In this document: positions 27,770 through 36,647 of the stretch, piece after piece
Numbering within the stretch: the first letter of the stretch is position 1
Layout: every line of letters begins with the position of its first letter
Source of the DNA: JACJYM01 sp965230495
Lineage (GTDB): Bacteria > Bacteroidota > Bacteroidia > Chitinophagales > Saprospiraceae
Direction: 5' to 3'
Assembly (NCBI GenBank): GCA_965230495.1
Contig: OZ246004.1
Location: forward strand, 3,596,001 to 3,660,000
DNA length: 64,000 nucleotides
The notes under the pieces: model-generated
What the model was told of the DNA's origin: nothing
Database searches by the model: none
The model's input: only the letters and a program-made list of their open reading frames with translations
Made by a program: the position numbers and the translations under genes

Positions 27770-29770
27770 ATGACAAGTGTTAAATACTTAGGAATACTAC
27801 TAATATTTGCTTTGGGTTGTGTGCCTCCAAGTGAGGATGTAATCACTGATGTCAATGTTGATATGGCGGACAGTGAGGTGAAAAGAATATGGAATTTCGC
27901 AGATAAACAAAGTTTTGATAGCTTGAAGAATTATTTTGGACATAAAAATCCAACTTATCGCTTCATGGCAGCACAGAGTTTTAATGCTACTAAGAATATA
28001 AAGTACATTGATTCTTTAGTGGGTTTACTTTCTGATGAAAACTATGATGTTAAGGGAGCTGCCGCCTACGCCATTGGGCAGGTAGGTAATGGAGAAACAA
28101 CCGAGAATCTAATAAATGCTTTTATAGGTAAAGATACTTTCGATATTGACAATATTGCCAATGCCAATATTTTAGAAGCAGTAGGGAAAACCGGAGACGT
28201 GGAGGACTTGCAGGCTTTGGCAACAGTTTCTACTTATCGCAATACAGACACGTTACTTCTCCTAGGTCAGTCGAGAGCAATATATCAGTTTGCTTTACGA
28301 GGTTTAATTGAACCTCAGGCGACAGATCTAATGGTTAATTATGTAACTAGTGATGACATCCCTAAAAAGGTAAAACTGATGGCTGCTCACTATTTGGCTA
28401 GGGCTAAAAACATAGATTTATCAGGGTACAAATTCAGGTTAATTGATTTATTGAATAAAAGTTCGGAGCCTAACATAAAGATGGCTATTTCGATTGCTTT
28501 AGGAAAAGTAAAGGATAGTGAAGTATTGAATGCTCTGAAAAACAAACTTGAGCAGGAAACTGACTACAGAGTTAACTGTAATATTCTGAGAGCGTTAAGA
28601 AATTTTGAATACGCTTTAATCAGCGATGCCCTATTTAGAAAAATTAAGGACAAAAATTTACATATAGCTCAAATAGCTGCTGGACTATTAATTGAGAAAG
28701 GAGATAGAAGAGCTGCATTGACTTATAAGGATTTAATTTCTGAGGACAATCATTGGAGTGTTAATGCGAAAATATATACTGCTATATTAAAACATACTCC
28801 TATTTATTATACCAATACAAAGTTTAAAATTGTTCAAGAGATAAAAAACAGGATTGAGGCCACAAATAATCGATATGAAAAAGCCGCTTACATTCGAGCT
28901 TTGGGACACGATCCTTTTAACTATGAAACTATAATTAAGGACTATGCAGGCTCTAATAGTCAAATAATAAATACATCCTGTATTGAAGCCTTAAATAACT
29001 GCTTGGCCAGTGAAAATTTTATTAAAGCTTTTGGTTATGGACATAGAAGAATCAAAAGGAAAATATTAGTCTTTTTGAAAGAAAGATTAAGAAAACATGA
29101 CGTTGGTGAATGTGCAACTATCGCTCAAATATTGAAAACACCTGAATTTGAGTATAAAATGTTAGTAGACAGCACCAATTTTCTGGATTCGGTAATGGTG
29201 GCTCTTAAATTACCTAAGGATATCGAAGCCTATAACGCTTTAGGTGAGGCCAAGGCTTATTTAACAGATAGTTCATTTGAAAGAAGAACACCTGAGTTTA
29301 ATCACCACATAAAATGGGAAATTTTGAATAATTTTTCGGACAGCTCGCGAGTAGTTATTAAGACAACAAAGGGAAATATAACACTTGAATTATTTCCGGA
29401 GAAATCTCCTGGTTCGGTAATAAACTTTTTAGGATTAGCAACGGACAAATTCTATAATAGAAAAACTTTTCATAGAGTTGTTCCAAATTTTGTTATTCAG
29501 GGAGGTTGCCCTCGTGGAGATGGATATGGTGCTCTGGATTACTCGATACGTTCGGAATTAAGTCAGCAGTATTATGATGATGAAGGATATATTGGTATGG
29601 CTTCAGCAGGGAATCATACTGAGGGAACTCAGTTTTTTATAACTCATTCACCTACGCCTCATTTGGATGGAAAATATACCATATTTGGAAAAGTAGTAGA
29701 AGGAATGAATGTAGTACATGACATACAAGTGGGAGATAGAATAGAAAGTATTATAATAATGTATCATTAA
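27770..29770 (+). CDS. Lipoprotein with HEAT repeats fused to a cyclophilin-type peptidyl-prolyl isomerase
   Basis: 666 aa from ATG 27770; a TTG at 27761 would add three residues. SPII signal ending ALGC (near residue 14). HEAT/armadillo-like helical repeats (about 40-340, e.g. DSLVGLLSDENYDVKGAAAY and LKNKLEQETDYRVNCNILRA), a helical middle, then a complete cyclophilin domain (about 520-665) with KTFHRVVPNFVIQGGC, GMASAGN and GTQFFITHS. Probably an envelope folding factor that binds clients with its solenoid. The fusion is larger than stand-alone PpiA/PpiB. It has its own predicted promoter. Confidence 0.88.
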   Translation: MTSVKYLGILLIFALGCVPPSEDVITDVNVDMADSEVKRIWNFADKQSFDSLKNYFGHKNPTYRFMAAQSFNATKNIKYIDSLVGLLSDENYDVKGAAAYAIGQVGNGETTENLINAFIGKDTFDIDNIANANILEAVGKTGDVEDLQALATVSTYRNTDTLLLLGQSRAIYQFALRGLIEPQATDLMVNYVTSDDIPKKVKLMAAHYLARAKNIDLSGYKFRLIDLLNKSSEPNIKMAISIALGKVKDSEVLNALKNKLEQETDYRVNCNILRALRNFEYALISDALFRKIKDKNLHIAQIAAGLLIEKGDRRAALTYKDLISEDNHWSVNAKIYTAILKHTPIYYTNTKFKIVQEIKNRIEATNNRYEKAAYIRALGHDPFNYETIIKDYAGSNSQIINTSCIEALNNCLASENFIKAFGYGHRRIKRKILVFLKERLRKHDVGECATIAQILKTPEFEYKMLVDSTNFLDSVMVALKLPKDIEAYNALGEAKAYLTDSSFERRTPEFNHHIKWEILNNFSDSSRVVIKTTKGNITLELFPEKSPGSVINFLGLATDKFYNRKTFHRVVPNFVIQGGCPRGDGYGALDYSIRSELSQQYYDDEGYIGMASAGNHTEGTQFFITHSPTPHLDGKYTIFGKVVEGMNVVHDIQVGDRIESIIIMYH

Positions 29771-29789
29771 TAGATATAAAAACAGACAC

Positions 29790-30899
29790 ATGAAAAACAC
29801 TCCATTAAAGGAAATGCATGAAGAGTTAGGAGCCAAAATGGTAGATTTTGCGGGATATTATATGCCTCTTCAATACGAAGGAATTAAAGAAGAGCATTTA
29901 GCAGTAAGAGAAAGGGTTGGAATTTTCGACGTATCTCATATGGGAGAGTTTATAGTCAAAGGTAAAGAGGCACTGAACCTTGTACAATGTATTAGCAGTA
30001 ATGATGCTTCGGCCATCTCTCCGGGAGAAGCACAGTATTCATGTATTCCTAATGATAAGGGAGGAATAGTAGATGATATGTTAGTCTATAGGCTTTATGA
30101 GGATCAATGTGCAGAAGGAGAACAAGCTTTTTTATTAGTGGTAAACGCTAGTAATATGGATAAAGATTGGGAATGGATTAATTCAAAAAATAAATTTGAA
30201 ACTCGAATTATTAATATATCCGAAAAGACTGGATTGTTAGCGGTTCAGGGCCCCAATGCTGTAGCTATGCTTCAGCAGTTAACCGAAGAAAATCTTTCAG
30301 ATATTAAATATTATACCTTTAAAAAAGGGACTCTAGCTGGAGTTGATAATGTATTGATTTCAGCCACAGGATACACTGGTAGCGGTGGGTTTGAGCTTTA
30401 TGCCGATAATAAAGATTTGGTGGTTTTATGGAAGGAAATAATGAAAGTTGGTGATAAATTTGGGTTAAAGCCTTGTGGGCTTGGAGCTCGAGATACTCTC
30501 AGGTTGGAGATGGGGTTTTGCCTGTATGGCAATGATATCGATGATACTACTTCTCCTTTGGAAGCAGGGTTGGGTTGGATTACAAAACTTAATATAGAGG
30601 CAGACTTTTCATCGAAGGAGATATTTAAAGGGCAAAAAGAAGAGGGACTTACTAGAAGGCTAGCCGGATTTATTGGAGAAGAAAGAAGAGTGCCAAGGCA
30701 GGGATACACAGTTTTCAATGAAGAAGGAGAAGAGATAGGTGTAGTAACCTCTGGTTCTCAATCTCCATCGTTAGGTAAACCAATAGGCTTGGCTTATTTA
30801 AAGAAACCTTATAATAAATCGGGCACCAGAATATTTTTCCAAGCAGGTAAGAAAAGATTACCTGCAGAAGTAGTTAAACTACCATTTTACAAGCTTTAA
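29790..30899 (+). CDS. gcvT: Glycine cleavage system T protein (aminomethyltransferase)
   Basis: 369 aa, tetrahydrofolate-dependent aminomethyltransferase. Start region MKNTPLKEMHEELGAKMVDF and AGYYMPLQYEGIKEEHLA, then VSHMGEF, YTGSGGFELY and the folate-binding LGARDTLRLEMGFCLYGNDI (about 231-250) and the conserved GLGWITK. No gcvH or gcvP gene follows, so the system is dispersed in this genome. A long inverted repeat overlaps its stop codon. Confidence 0.95.
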   Translation: MKNTPLKEMHEELGAKMVDFAGYYMPLQYEGIKEEHLAVRERVGIFDVSHMGEFIVKGKEALNLVQCISSNDASAISPGEAQYSCIPNDKGGIVDDMLVYRLYEDQCAEGEQAFLLVVNASNMDKDWEWINSKNKFETRIINISEKTGLLAVQGPNAVAMLQQLTEENLSDIKYYTFKKGTLAGVDNVLISATGYTGSGGFELYADNKDLVVLWKEIMKVGDKFGLKPCGLGARDTLRLEMGFCLYGNDIDDTTSPLEAGLGWITKLNIEADFSSKEIFKGQKEEGLTRRLAGFIGEERRVPRQGYTVFNEEGEEIGVVTSGSQSPSLGKPIGLAYLKKPYNKSGTRIFFQAGKKRLPAEVVKLPFYKL

Positions 30900-30940
30900 C
30901 GACTTACATTAGGCCTATTAAAGCTTATTAAAGTCGTTAA
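30896..30940. repeat. 10-bp inverted repeat overlapping the gcvT stop
   Basis: TTAACGACTT (30896-30905) and AAGTCGTTAA (30931-30940), a perfect 10-bp pair around a 25-nt loop. No T-run follows, so it is not a clear terminator. The loop contains AGGCCT and AAGCTT palindromes. It lies 60 nt upstream of the predicted promoter of the next gene. Confidence 0.5.
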
Positions 30941-31000
30941 TGAGGTCTGTTTACTAAATGACGGGAGCCGATTGATCGATAGTAGGAACAACCGTTGTTA

Positions 31001-31027
31001 TTGCACCCTTTGCTTGACATACATTTG
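31001..31027 (+). promoter_or_regulatory. Predicted Bacteroidota-type promoter of the beta-helix lipoprotein
   Basis: TTG at 31001-31003 and TACATTTG at 31020-31027 (exact TAnnTTTG) with a 16-nt spacer; the ATG at 31062 lies 34 nt downstream. It follows the inverted repeat at the gcvT end. Confidence 0.55.
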
Positions 31028-31061
31028 CTAAGAATTTATAAAAACTTAAAATCTTAGTAAA

Positions 31062-32252
31062 ATGAAAAAATTATTAACCTTTTTAATGCCCTGCCTATTC
31101 TTAATCCTTCAAGGATGTTCGGATAATAGCTCTGATGCCGCATCGGATGAAGTACCATGTAATATTGATGAAAACTTTACATTTAAAAATGATGAAAACA
31201 AGGGAATTGACTATGTGATAGATTGTGAAACATACATCACCGCTGATGTAATCGTAGAGGCCGGTACCGTATTAGAGTTCACATCATCGGGTTCGATTAT
31301 TATAGCAGATGGGGGTTCGATAAAAGCTATTGGAACCGCGGATGAAATAATTGTAATGAGAGGACGAACCGATGGACAGGGGACATGGAGAGGCATTCAT
31401 TTCGAGTCTAATTCGTTGAAGAACAAAATTGATTATTGTTTAATTAAAAATGCCGGAAATGAAAAATGGCCTGGATATGACGAACCTTCTGCTGTAGCGG
31501 TTTCAGGTAGAGTATCTATAATCAATTCAGAAATTAATTACAATCGAGGAGTAGGAGTGATATTAGATAAATATGCCGAAGAGGATGCTCTGGTAGAGTT
31601 TAGTAACAATGAAATTTCAGATAACACATCTTTTCCTGTGTCTGTTAACATTATAAATATAAATTCTCTGAAGGGAGAAAATTTATATATTAAAAATGAC
31701 ATTGAAAAAATCAGAGTGAAGGCAAATCAGTACGAAGGAATGGACTTGACTTTCCATGAGAATTCGATTCCTTATTATATTGAAGCAGGTTCATTGTATG
31801 ATGTTATTTATGTTTCTAATGAGGTTTATGCTCCTGCGTCATTAACTATTGAAGCGGGCAATACTTTGTTATTTGACGAAAACACCGGTATAGACGTAGC
31901 AGGTAAGAGTACACTTAAAATCCTTGGGCAACCTGGTAGTAGAGTAAAATTAAAGGGGAATGAAGATTTACCAAATTACTGGAAGGGTATATATCATAAA
32001 GGATTATCTCAATCCAATATAATTCAGAATACAGAAATAAGTGGTGGTGCCAGTTCTTCTTTTGATGGTGCAAGTACTAGAACCTCTTTAAGGCTGGGTA
32101 AAGTGGGGACCTGTTGTGAAAGTGCTTACATGAAGTTGAATAATGTAAGCTTCGAAAATGCTCGCTGTGCTATCAGTAGATATGGAGATGAAACTATTTT
32201 GGAAATGACAGATGTGGAGTATTCGAATGTCGAAAATATCAACTGCGACTAA
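31062..32252 (+). CDS. Right-handed beta-helix-type lipoprotein
   Basis: 396 aa. SPII signal (lipobox LQGC, Cys19). The mature part alternates Ig/beta-helix-like turns: IDYCLIKNAGNEKWPG, EINYNRGVGVILDKY, EISDNTSFPV, NTLLFDENTGIDVAG and GGASSSFDGAST, the pattern of a secreted parallel beta-helix protein. Five paired cysteines late in the sequence. No catalytic residues were identified, so an adhesin or polysaccharide-binding role is only a guess. A predicted promoter at 31001-31027 lies upstream. Confidence 0.7.
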   Translation: MKKLLTFLMPCLFLILQGCSDNSSDAASDEVPCNIDENFTFKNDENKGIDYVIDCETYITADVIVEAGTVLEFTSSGSIIIADGGSIKAIGTADEIIVMRGRTDGQGTWRGIHFESNSLKNKIDYCLIKNAGNEKWPGYDEPSAVAVSGRVSIINSEINYNRGVGVILDKYAEEDALVEFSNNEISDNTSFPVSVNIININSLKGENLYIKNDIEKIRVKANQYEGMDLTFHENSIPYYIEAGSLYDVIYVSNEVYAPASLTIEAGNTLLFDENTGIDVAGKSTLKILGQPGSRVKLKGNEDLPNYWKGIYHKGLSQSNIIQNTEISGGASSSFDGASTRTSLRLGKVGTCCESAYMKLNNVSFENARCAISRYGDETILEMTDVEYSNVENINCD

Positions 32253-32308
32253 TAAACTGTACTCACCCCTTAGCTTTCAATGATTTTTAAAACTAAATAC
32301 TTTACAAG

Positions 32309-32767
32309 ATGAATAGACTACTATTTGTAATGAGCTTTTTGTGCCTTTTTATTTGCTGTGGAGATGATGAAAATGATAATATGGATACTGGTATTGTGGG
32401 AGCATATGCCATGGTTGGAATGAGTAGTTATAACTGCTTTAATGAAGAGGATAATTTCTTATGGGATATAGAAAACAATAATTGCAATCAAAATGGAGAA
32501 GACTTTCCTTGTTCAGGAATATCGGCAACATGGACATTTAATTCCGATGGCACTGTTAATTCGGTAGTTACGATAGAGGGCTTTGGATCGGAAAATTCAG
32601 CAGGAACTTATGAAGTGAAGGATGATAATAGAATCATAATGTGTGATAGCAACAATTATTGCGAAACTCATGCACTTCGTACAGTAAACGGAGGGAATAG
32701 ATTAGAAATCGAAGGCAAGGACAACCAGTTGGGTTGCTCAATTTTTATTTATTTATCAAAAAAATAA
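32309..32767 (+). CDS. Small lipocalin-like lipoprotein
   Basis: 152 aa. SPII signal (LFICC) followed by an acidic linker (GDDENDNMDTG), then eight beta strands with GIVGAYAMVGMSSYNC, ATWTFNSDGTVNS, GTYEVKDDNRIIMC and YLSKK at the end. The GTY...W/W strand pattern resembles small lipocalin-like lipoproteins of Bacteroidota. Separated from its neighbours by 56 and 52 nt on the same strand. Confidence 0.65.
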   Translation: MNRLLFVMSFLCLFICCGDDENDNMDTGIVGAYAMVGMSSYNCFNEEDNFLWDIENNNCNQNGEDFPCSGISATWTFNSDGTVNSVVTIEGFGSENSAGTYEVKDDNRIIMCDSNNYCETHALRTVNGGNRLEIEGKDNQLGCSIFIYLSKK

Positions 32768-32819
32768 ACTTATAGTCAATTTGTAATCAAGAATTTATTG
32801 AATTAATAAAAAGAAGAGA

Positions 32820-33278
32820 ATGAGACAAATATTATTAATTATCTTAACAATTACTACCATATCTATCACGTCCGTAAATGCTCAAATTTCATACGGAGGA
32901 GGAGCTTCATTGTATTTAGAATCCCCGTCTTCCTTTGGTATTCAAGCAAAAGCATTATATGATATTAATGAAGATTGGAATGCAAGCGGAACATTTACCT
33001 ATTATTTTGAGGATTTTACCTTTTGGAGTTTTGACTTTGATGCTCATTATTTTGTGACGACCATTTCTGACGACATAGCCCTTTATCCATTTGCGGGATT
33101 AAACATCAGCAGAATAAGTGTTTCGACTATTTTTGGAGATGTCAGTAGCTCCGACACTAATATAAATTTAGGAGCTTCGTTTCAAAAACCAATGGGAAAT
33201 ATGAGAATTTATGTGGAGCCCAAGCTTATCGTAGGTGATGGAAGTGCACTAGTAATTAGTGGTGGTTTATTATTCTAA
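32820..33278 (+). CDS. Small outer-membrane beta-barrel protein
   Basis: 152 aa. Signal peptide (1-21, ending VNAQ), then eight alternating amphipathic strands, e.g. ISYGGGASLYLESPSSFGIQ, FDAHYFVTTISDDIALYPF and YVEPKLIVGDGSALVISGG, ending LLF. It fits an eight-stranded OmpA/OmpW-type barrel. No linked plug or lipoprotein features. A strong inverted repeat follows the stop (33295-33326) and is probably its terminator. Confidence 0.75.
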   Translation: MRQILLIILTITTISITSVNAQISYGGGASLYLESPSSFGIQAKALYDINEDWNASGTFTYYFEDFTFWSFDFDAHYFVTTISDDIALYPFAGLNISRISVSTIFGDVSSSDTNINLGASFQKPMGNMRIYVEPKLIVGDGSALVISGGLLF

Positions 33279-33294
33279 ATTTTTGCTAAGTTGA

Positions 33295-33326
33295 GAAATG
33301 GTGACTATTTCTTAAGTCATCATTTC
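33295..33326 (+). terminator. Predicted hairpin terminator after the small barrel gene
   Basis: GAAATGGTGACT and AGTCATCATTTC form a 12-bp stem (one G-T pair) around the 8-nt loop 33307-33314, followed by TTTCT. It lies 17 nt after the stop and well before the histidine kinase. Confidence 0.55.
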
Positions 33327-33405
33327 TTTCTAATTGAAGTAGTGGAAAGCTATTATTTCTTATAACTTTATTGACAAAGGAATTTAACCTGTTCAAATTT
33401 CAATT

Positions 33406-35340
33406 ATGAGGTGGCGTTTGCTGACTTACTTAAGTTTTATTGTAATATTACCCGGAGTGTTGTGGACTCAGGAAATATTACCTTTTACGTCAGGTTCAAA
33501 AGCGAATAGTTACATTTCGGTAGATTCTATATGTAATGCTATTAATTATACTAGGGTTTATGAAAGCCGACTGGCAGATGAATATTGGAATCAAATATTG
33601 GAAATGAAAGAAGAAGAGAGAGAAATGAAGATAGATTCCTTGAGGACTTGTGGCTCTGCATATTATCATAAAGGGAAGTACAAACATTACCTAGATGTTC
33701 AATTGTTACTCAGTAGAATTTATCTCAGCCAGAATAGGATGGACAAATATGCTTCTAGAGTAATTCAAGTGGCGGTTGGAATGTATAGGTTAGGCAGAAT
33801 ATCTGATGCTACGAAATTTGCAATTCTCTCATATGAAACTTCTAAGAAAGCCAACTTCAAAACAGGTATAATTCGTGCCAAAATAAGATTAGCATGGATT
33901 GCATGGAGAATTAATGATTGTGAAGTGATACGAGAACATTTGAAGGATATTGAAGATATCAAAAACGATTCTTCGATCTCGTGGCATTTGCGTTTTGGTT
34001 ACTACAACGTCCTATCTCATTATTATCATTGTAAAGGGGATTTTATTAATGCTAAGAAAAGTATTAATAAAGCTATTCAACTTTCAATAGCAGAGAAAAA
34101 TGAAGAGAACTACGCACTTTCTCTCTCAAATAAAGTTCAATTCTATGAAGAAAAGGACTCTTTAAATGAAAGGATAAAAATGCTTACAGAAGCAATTAGA
34201 ATTAATAGAAGATATAATGATAAGCAACAGATAGGAAGCAATGTGTCAAGCTTGGGAAATCTGCTGGTATTAAATAATCAAATTGAAAGAGGAATAGATT
34301 CAATGAAATACGGAATTCACCTTCTTCAAGAAGTTCAAGATTATCCCAAACTACTGGAAGAAATGGAGTTATTGCAGAAAATATGTGTTGAACACCAGTA
34401 CTATGAAAAAGCTGCTTTATTGATAGATTATATTAAAAATACCAGGACGAAAATCTATGGTATTGATCAATTGAAAGAGATTTATAGGATAGAACAAGAA
34501 GCTAGCAACGAATTATTTAGGAGCCAGCTAAGAGGTCTTGAGAAAGATCAGGAGTTGAATGAACTAAAGATTTCAAAGCAAAACTTGATAAAGAATTTTT
34601 TGATTCTTTTGGTAATAGTTATTCTTCTCTTCAGTTTCCTTCTATTTAGGAGGATAAAACTAAATCAGATTAGAAAGAATGAGTTGGTTAAAGAAAAATA
34701 TGAAAGGGAATTGGCCAATCAAGAAATACAAGCATTAAGAGCTCAAATGAACCCTCATTTTGTTTTTAACAGCCTAAATTCCATAAAGAGTTTTATAGCC
34801 AAAAATGAACCCCGTACTGCCACAAGATTTTTAAATAAGTTCTCTAGATTAATAAGACTAATTCTAAGTAATTCAAGAAAAGAAAAGATCACTATAGGTG
34901 AAGAATTAGAGGCTTTGGAACTCTATCTGGATATAGAAAAGTTAAGATTGGATAACCAATTTGAGTATGAGATTAGTGCAACGGATAATCTCGAATCATT
35001 CTTAGTACCTCCGTTAATAATTCAACCTTATGTAGAAAATGCGATATGGCATGGATTGATGAACAAGAATGGAGAACGATTTTTGAAAATTAAGATTAAG
35101 GCTATCAAACATAGAAGCCTGCAAATATCAATTAGAGATAATGGAGTGGGAAGAGATTATGCCAAATCAAATAGCGTAACTGATATCCAACACAAGTCTT
35201 ATGGTATGGATATAACTAAAAACAGAATAGCTATTAATAACAAAAGTACTGATGTTAATAATGTCAAAGTTATTGATCACAGAACTAAAGATGGAGTTGC
35301 TCTAGGAACAGAGGTGGTACTTATTATAAAATCTGAATAA
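33406..35340 (+). CDS. LytS-type sensor histidine kinase with periplasmic TPR sensor
   Basis: 644 aa. Signal-anchor at the N-terminus (residues 6-20), then a large TPR region (about 70-350) predicted outside the cytoplasm, a transmembrane helix (about 397-418, NFLILLVIVILLFSFLLF), a coiled coil and the His_kinase domain with H451 in QMNPHFVFNSLNSI, N-box IQPYVENAIWHGL and G-box region GMDITKNRIA. The TPR sensor is of the type used for peptide or protein partners. The response-regulator ATG follows the TAA stop directly, so translation is coupled. Confidence 0.88.
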   Translation: MRWRLLTYLSFIVILPGVLWTQEILPFTSGSKANSYISVDSICNAINYTRVYESRLADEYWNQILEMKEEEREMKIDSLRTCGSAYYHKGKYKHYLDVQLLLSRIYLSQNRMDKYASRVIQVAVGMYRLGRISDATKFAILSYETSKKANFKTGIIRAKIRLAWIAWRINDCEVIREHLKDIEDIKNDSSISWHLRFGYYNVLSHYYHCKGDFINAKKSINKAIQLSIAEKNEENYALSLSNKVQFYEEKDSLNERIKMLTEAIRINRRYNDKQQIGSNVSSLGNLLVLNNQIERGIDSMKYGIHLLQEVQDYPKLLEEMELLQKICVEHQYYEKAALLIDYIKNTRTKIYGIDQLKEIYRIEQEASNELFRSQLRGLEKDQELNELKISKQNLIKNFLILLVIVILLFSFLLFRRIKLNQIRKNELVKEKYERELANQEIQALRAQMNPHFVFNSLNSIKSFIAKNEPRTATRFLNKFSRLIRLILSNSRKEKITIGEELEALELYLDIEKLRLDNQFEYEISATDNLESFLVPPLIIQPYVENAIWHGLMNKNGERFLKIKIKAIKHRSLQISIRDNGVGRDYAKSNSVTDIQHKSYGMDITKNRIAINNKSTDVNNVKVIDHRTKDGVALGTEVVLIIKSE

Positions 35341-36081
35341 ATGATAAAAGCAATAATAATTGATGATGAAAGAGGTAGTATAGATTCTTTATTGTGGGAA
35401 TTGGAAAATTGGAAGGATAAAGTTGATGTTATTGCCACAATACAGAGCCCCAAAGCAGCAAAGCAGATCATAGAGACGCATAATCCGGACCTTATATTTC
35501 TAGACATTCAGATGCCCGAAATGAATGGTTTTGAATTTTTGAAATATGTGGGAGAGATTAATTTCAATATCATTTTTACGACCGCGTATGATCAATATGC
35601 CATCAAAGCTTTTAGGGTTAATGCCATCGATTATCTCTTAAAGCCAGTCGGAGAAGAGGAATTAGCAAGGGCCTTGGAAAAGGTTATGGATACCAATCAG
35701 GATGAAACACTAATGACAAGATTAACTATGCTTATGGATAACATTAGTATGAAAGATGAATCTTACAAAGTGGTAGTCCTACCTACATCAGAAGGACTGG
35801 AATTTATAGAAATTGAAAGCATACATAGATGCGAATCGGACAGTAACTATACCTATATTCATCGAAAGGGAGAAAAGGCCCTCCTAGTAGCTAAAACCCT
35901 TAAAGAAATTGAAGAAATGTTAGAAGGCAAAGGTTTCTACAGAATTCATCACTCGCATTTAGTTAATCTTCGATATATAAAAAAGTATAATAAAGGTAAA
36001 GCGGGCAGTTTGACAATGAAGGATGGAACTATTATTCCTATTTCAAGAAGTAGAAAAAAGAATTTTTTAGAAGAGCTTTAG
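35341..36081 (+). CDS. LytTR-family response regulator
   Basis: 246 aa. Receiver domain with D8/D9, phosphoacceptor D55 in IFLDIQMPEMNG, TTAYDQYAIKAF and K in DYLLKPV. The C-terminal LytTR DNA-binding domain (about 140-245) has RCESDSNYTYIHRKGEKALL and RIHHSHLVNLRYIKKYNKGK. Partner of the kinase immediately upstream. Target not visible; the small envelope proteins at 31-33 kb are upstream on the same strand. Confidence 0.92.
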   Translation: MIKAIIIDDERGSIDSLLWELENWKDKVDVIATIQSPKAAKQIIETHNPDLIFLDIQMPEMNGFEFLKYVGEINFNIIFTTAYDQYAIKAFRVNAIDYLLKPVGEEELARALEKVMDTNQDETLMTRLTMLMDNISMKDESYKVVVLPTSEGLEFIEIESIHRCESDSNYTYIHRKGEKALLVAKTLKEIEEMLEGKGFYRIHHSHLVNLRYIKKYNKGKAGSLTMKDGTIIPISRSRKKNFLEEL

Positions 36082-36119
36082 GTAACAATTGTTTATTACA
36101 AGTTCAAATAGTAAGAGGG

Positions 36120-36461
36120 TTACTCGTATTTCAAAAGTTTAGCCTCAATAAAATGTTGGTCATCTACATCATTATTGTTAGATACCAAACTAATAAAAAC
36201 AATAGCATCAGCACCTCGCTGTTTAGCATCCTCTATTATTTTGGATTTTATATCTTCTAAACTTAGAAAAGTATTTTGACTATTGTTAGCGGAAAGCATA
36301 CCCATGGTTCGAAAGTCTTTCTGAACATCAGCCATGTCATAGTATATATCTACTTCTGAGGTTGGTGGATATTGATCTCCAATATAATTTATCTTAGGTG
36401 AGCAGGATAGAACAAAAATTGTGATTAACACGAAGATGCACCATCTTAATTTAATACTCAT
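36120..36461 (-). CDS. Small lipoprotein, YPPT-type
   Basis: 113 aa. SPII signal (lipobox VLSC, Cys20), then YIGDQYPPTSEVDIYYDMAD and AKQRGADAIVFISLVS, a short alpha/beta domain seen in small Bacteroidota lipoproteins with the conserved YPPT stretch. Function not known. Convergent with the response regulator and divergent from blaI; the 186-nt gap to blaI holds the operators. Confidence 0.65.
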   Translation of the reverse strand: MSIKLRWCIFVLITIFVLSCSPKINYIGDQYPPTSEVDIYYDMADVQKDFRTMGMLSANNSQNTFLSLEDIKSKIIEDAKQRGADAIVFISLVSNNNDVDDQHFIEAKLLKYE

Positions 36462-36572
36462 AATTACATTATTTAAATTATACTTACAAATTTATAAAAG
36501 GGAAAAGAAGATTTATAATTTGGCATTCATAATTAATTAAACACCCCACATTTCGTTAAAATATTCTTAAAA

Positions 36573-36588
36573 TACGAATAATTTCGTA
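36573..36588. promoter_or_regulatory. BlaI-type operator 1 (TACGAA-N4-TTCGTA)
   Basis: TACGAA (36573-36578), TAAT, TTCGTA (36583-36588): a perfect 6-4-6 inverted repeat upstream of the BlaI-type gene. It has the same arms as the second repeat, 57 nt away centre to centre, and lies in the shared gap with the divergent lipoprotein at 36461. A BlaI family dimer would be expected to bind it. Confidence 0.65.
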
Positions 36589-36629
36589 AGTGCATTTTAC
36601 ATATAGAATAAAGTGTATTATTATTGTAG

Positions 36630-36645
36630 TACGAAAAGATTCGTA
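36630..36645. promoter_or_regulatory. BlaI-type operator 2, just before the blaI start codon
   Basis: TACGAA (36630-36635), AAGA, TTCGTA (36640-36645), perfect arms. It ends 2 nt before the ATG at 36648, so a bound repressor would cover both the transcript start and the ribosome-binding region. A promoter-like TATTATTG (36619-36626, one mismatch) lies just upstream. Confidence 0.65.
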
Positions 36646-36647
36646 TT

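Noticed and set aside
36462..36647. Long A/T runs before blaI as a possible curved-DNA element
   Set aside because: The composition is ordinary for intergenic DNA here; only the paired inverted repeats stand out.
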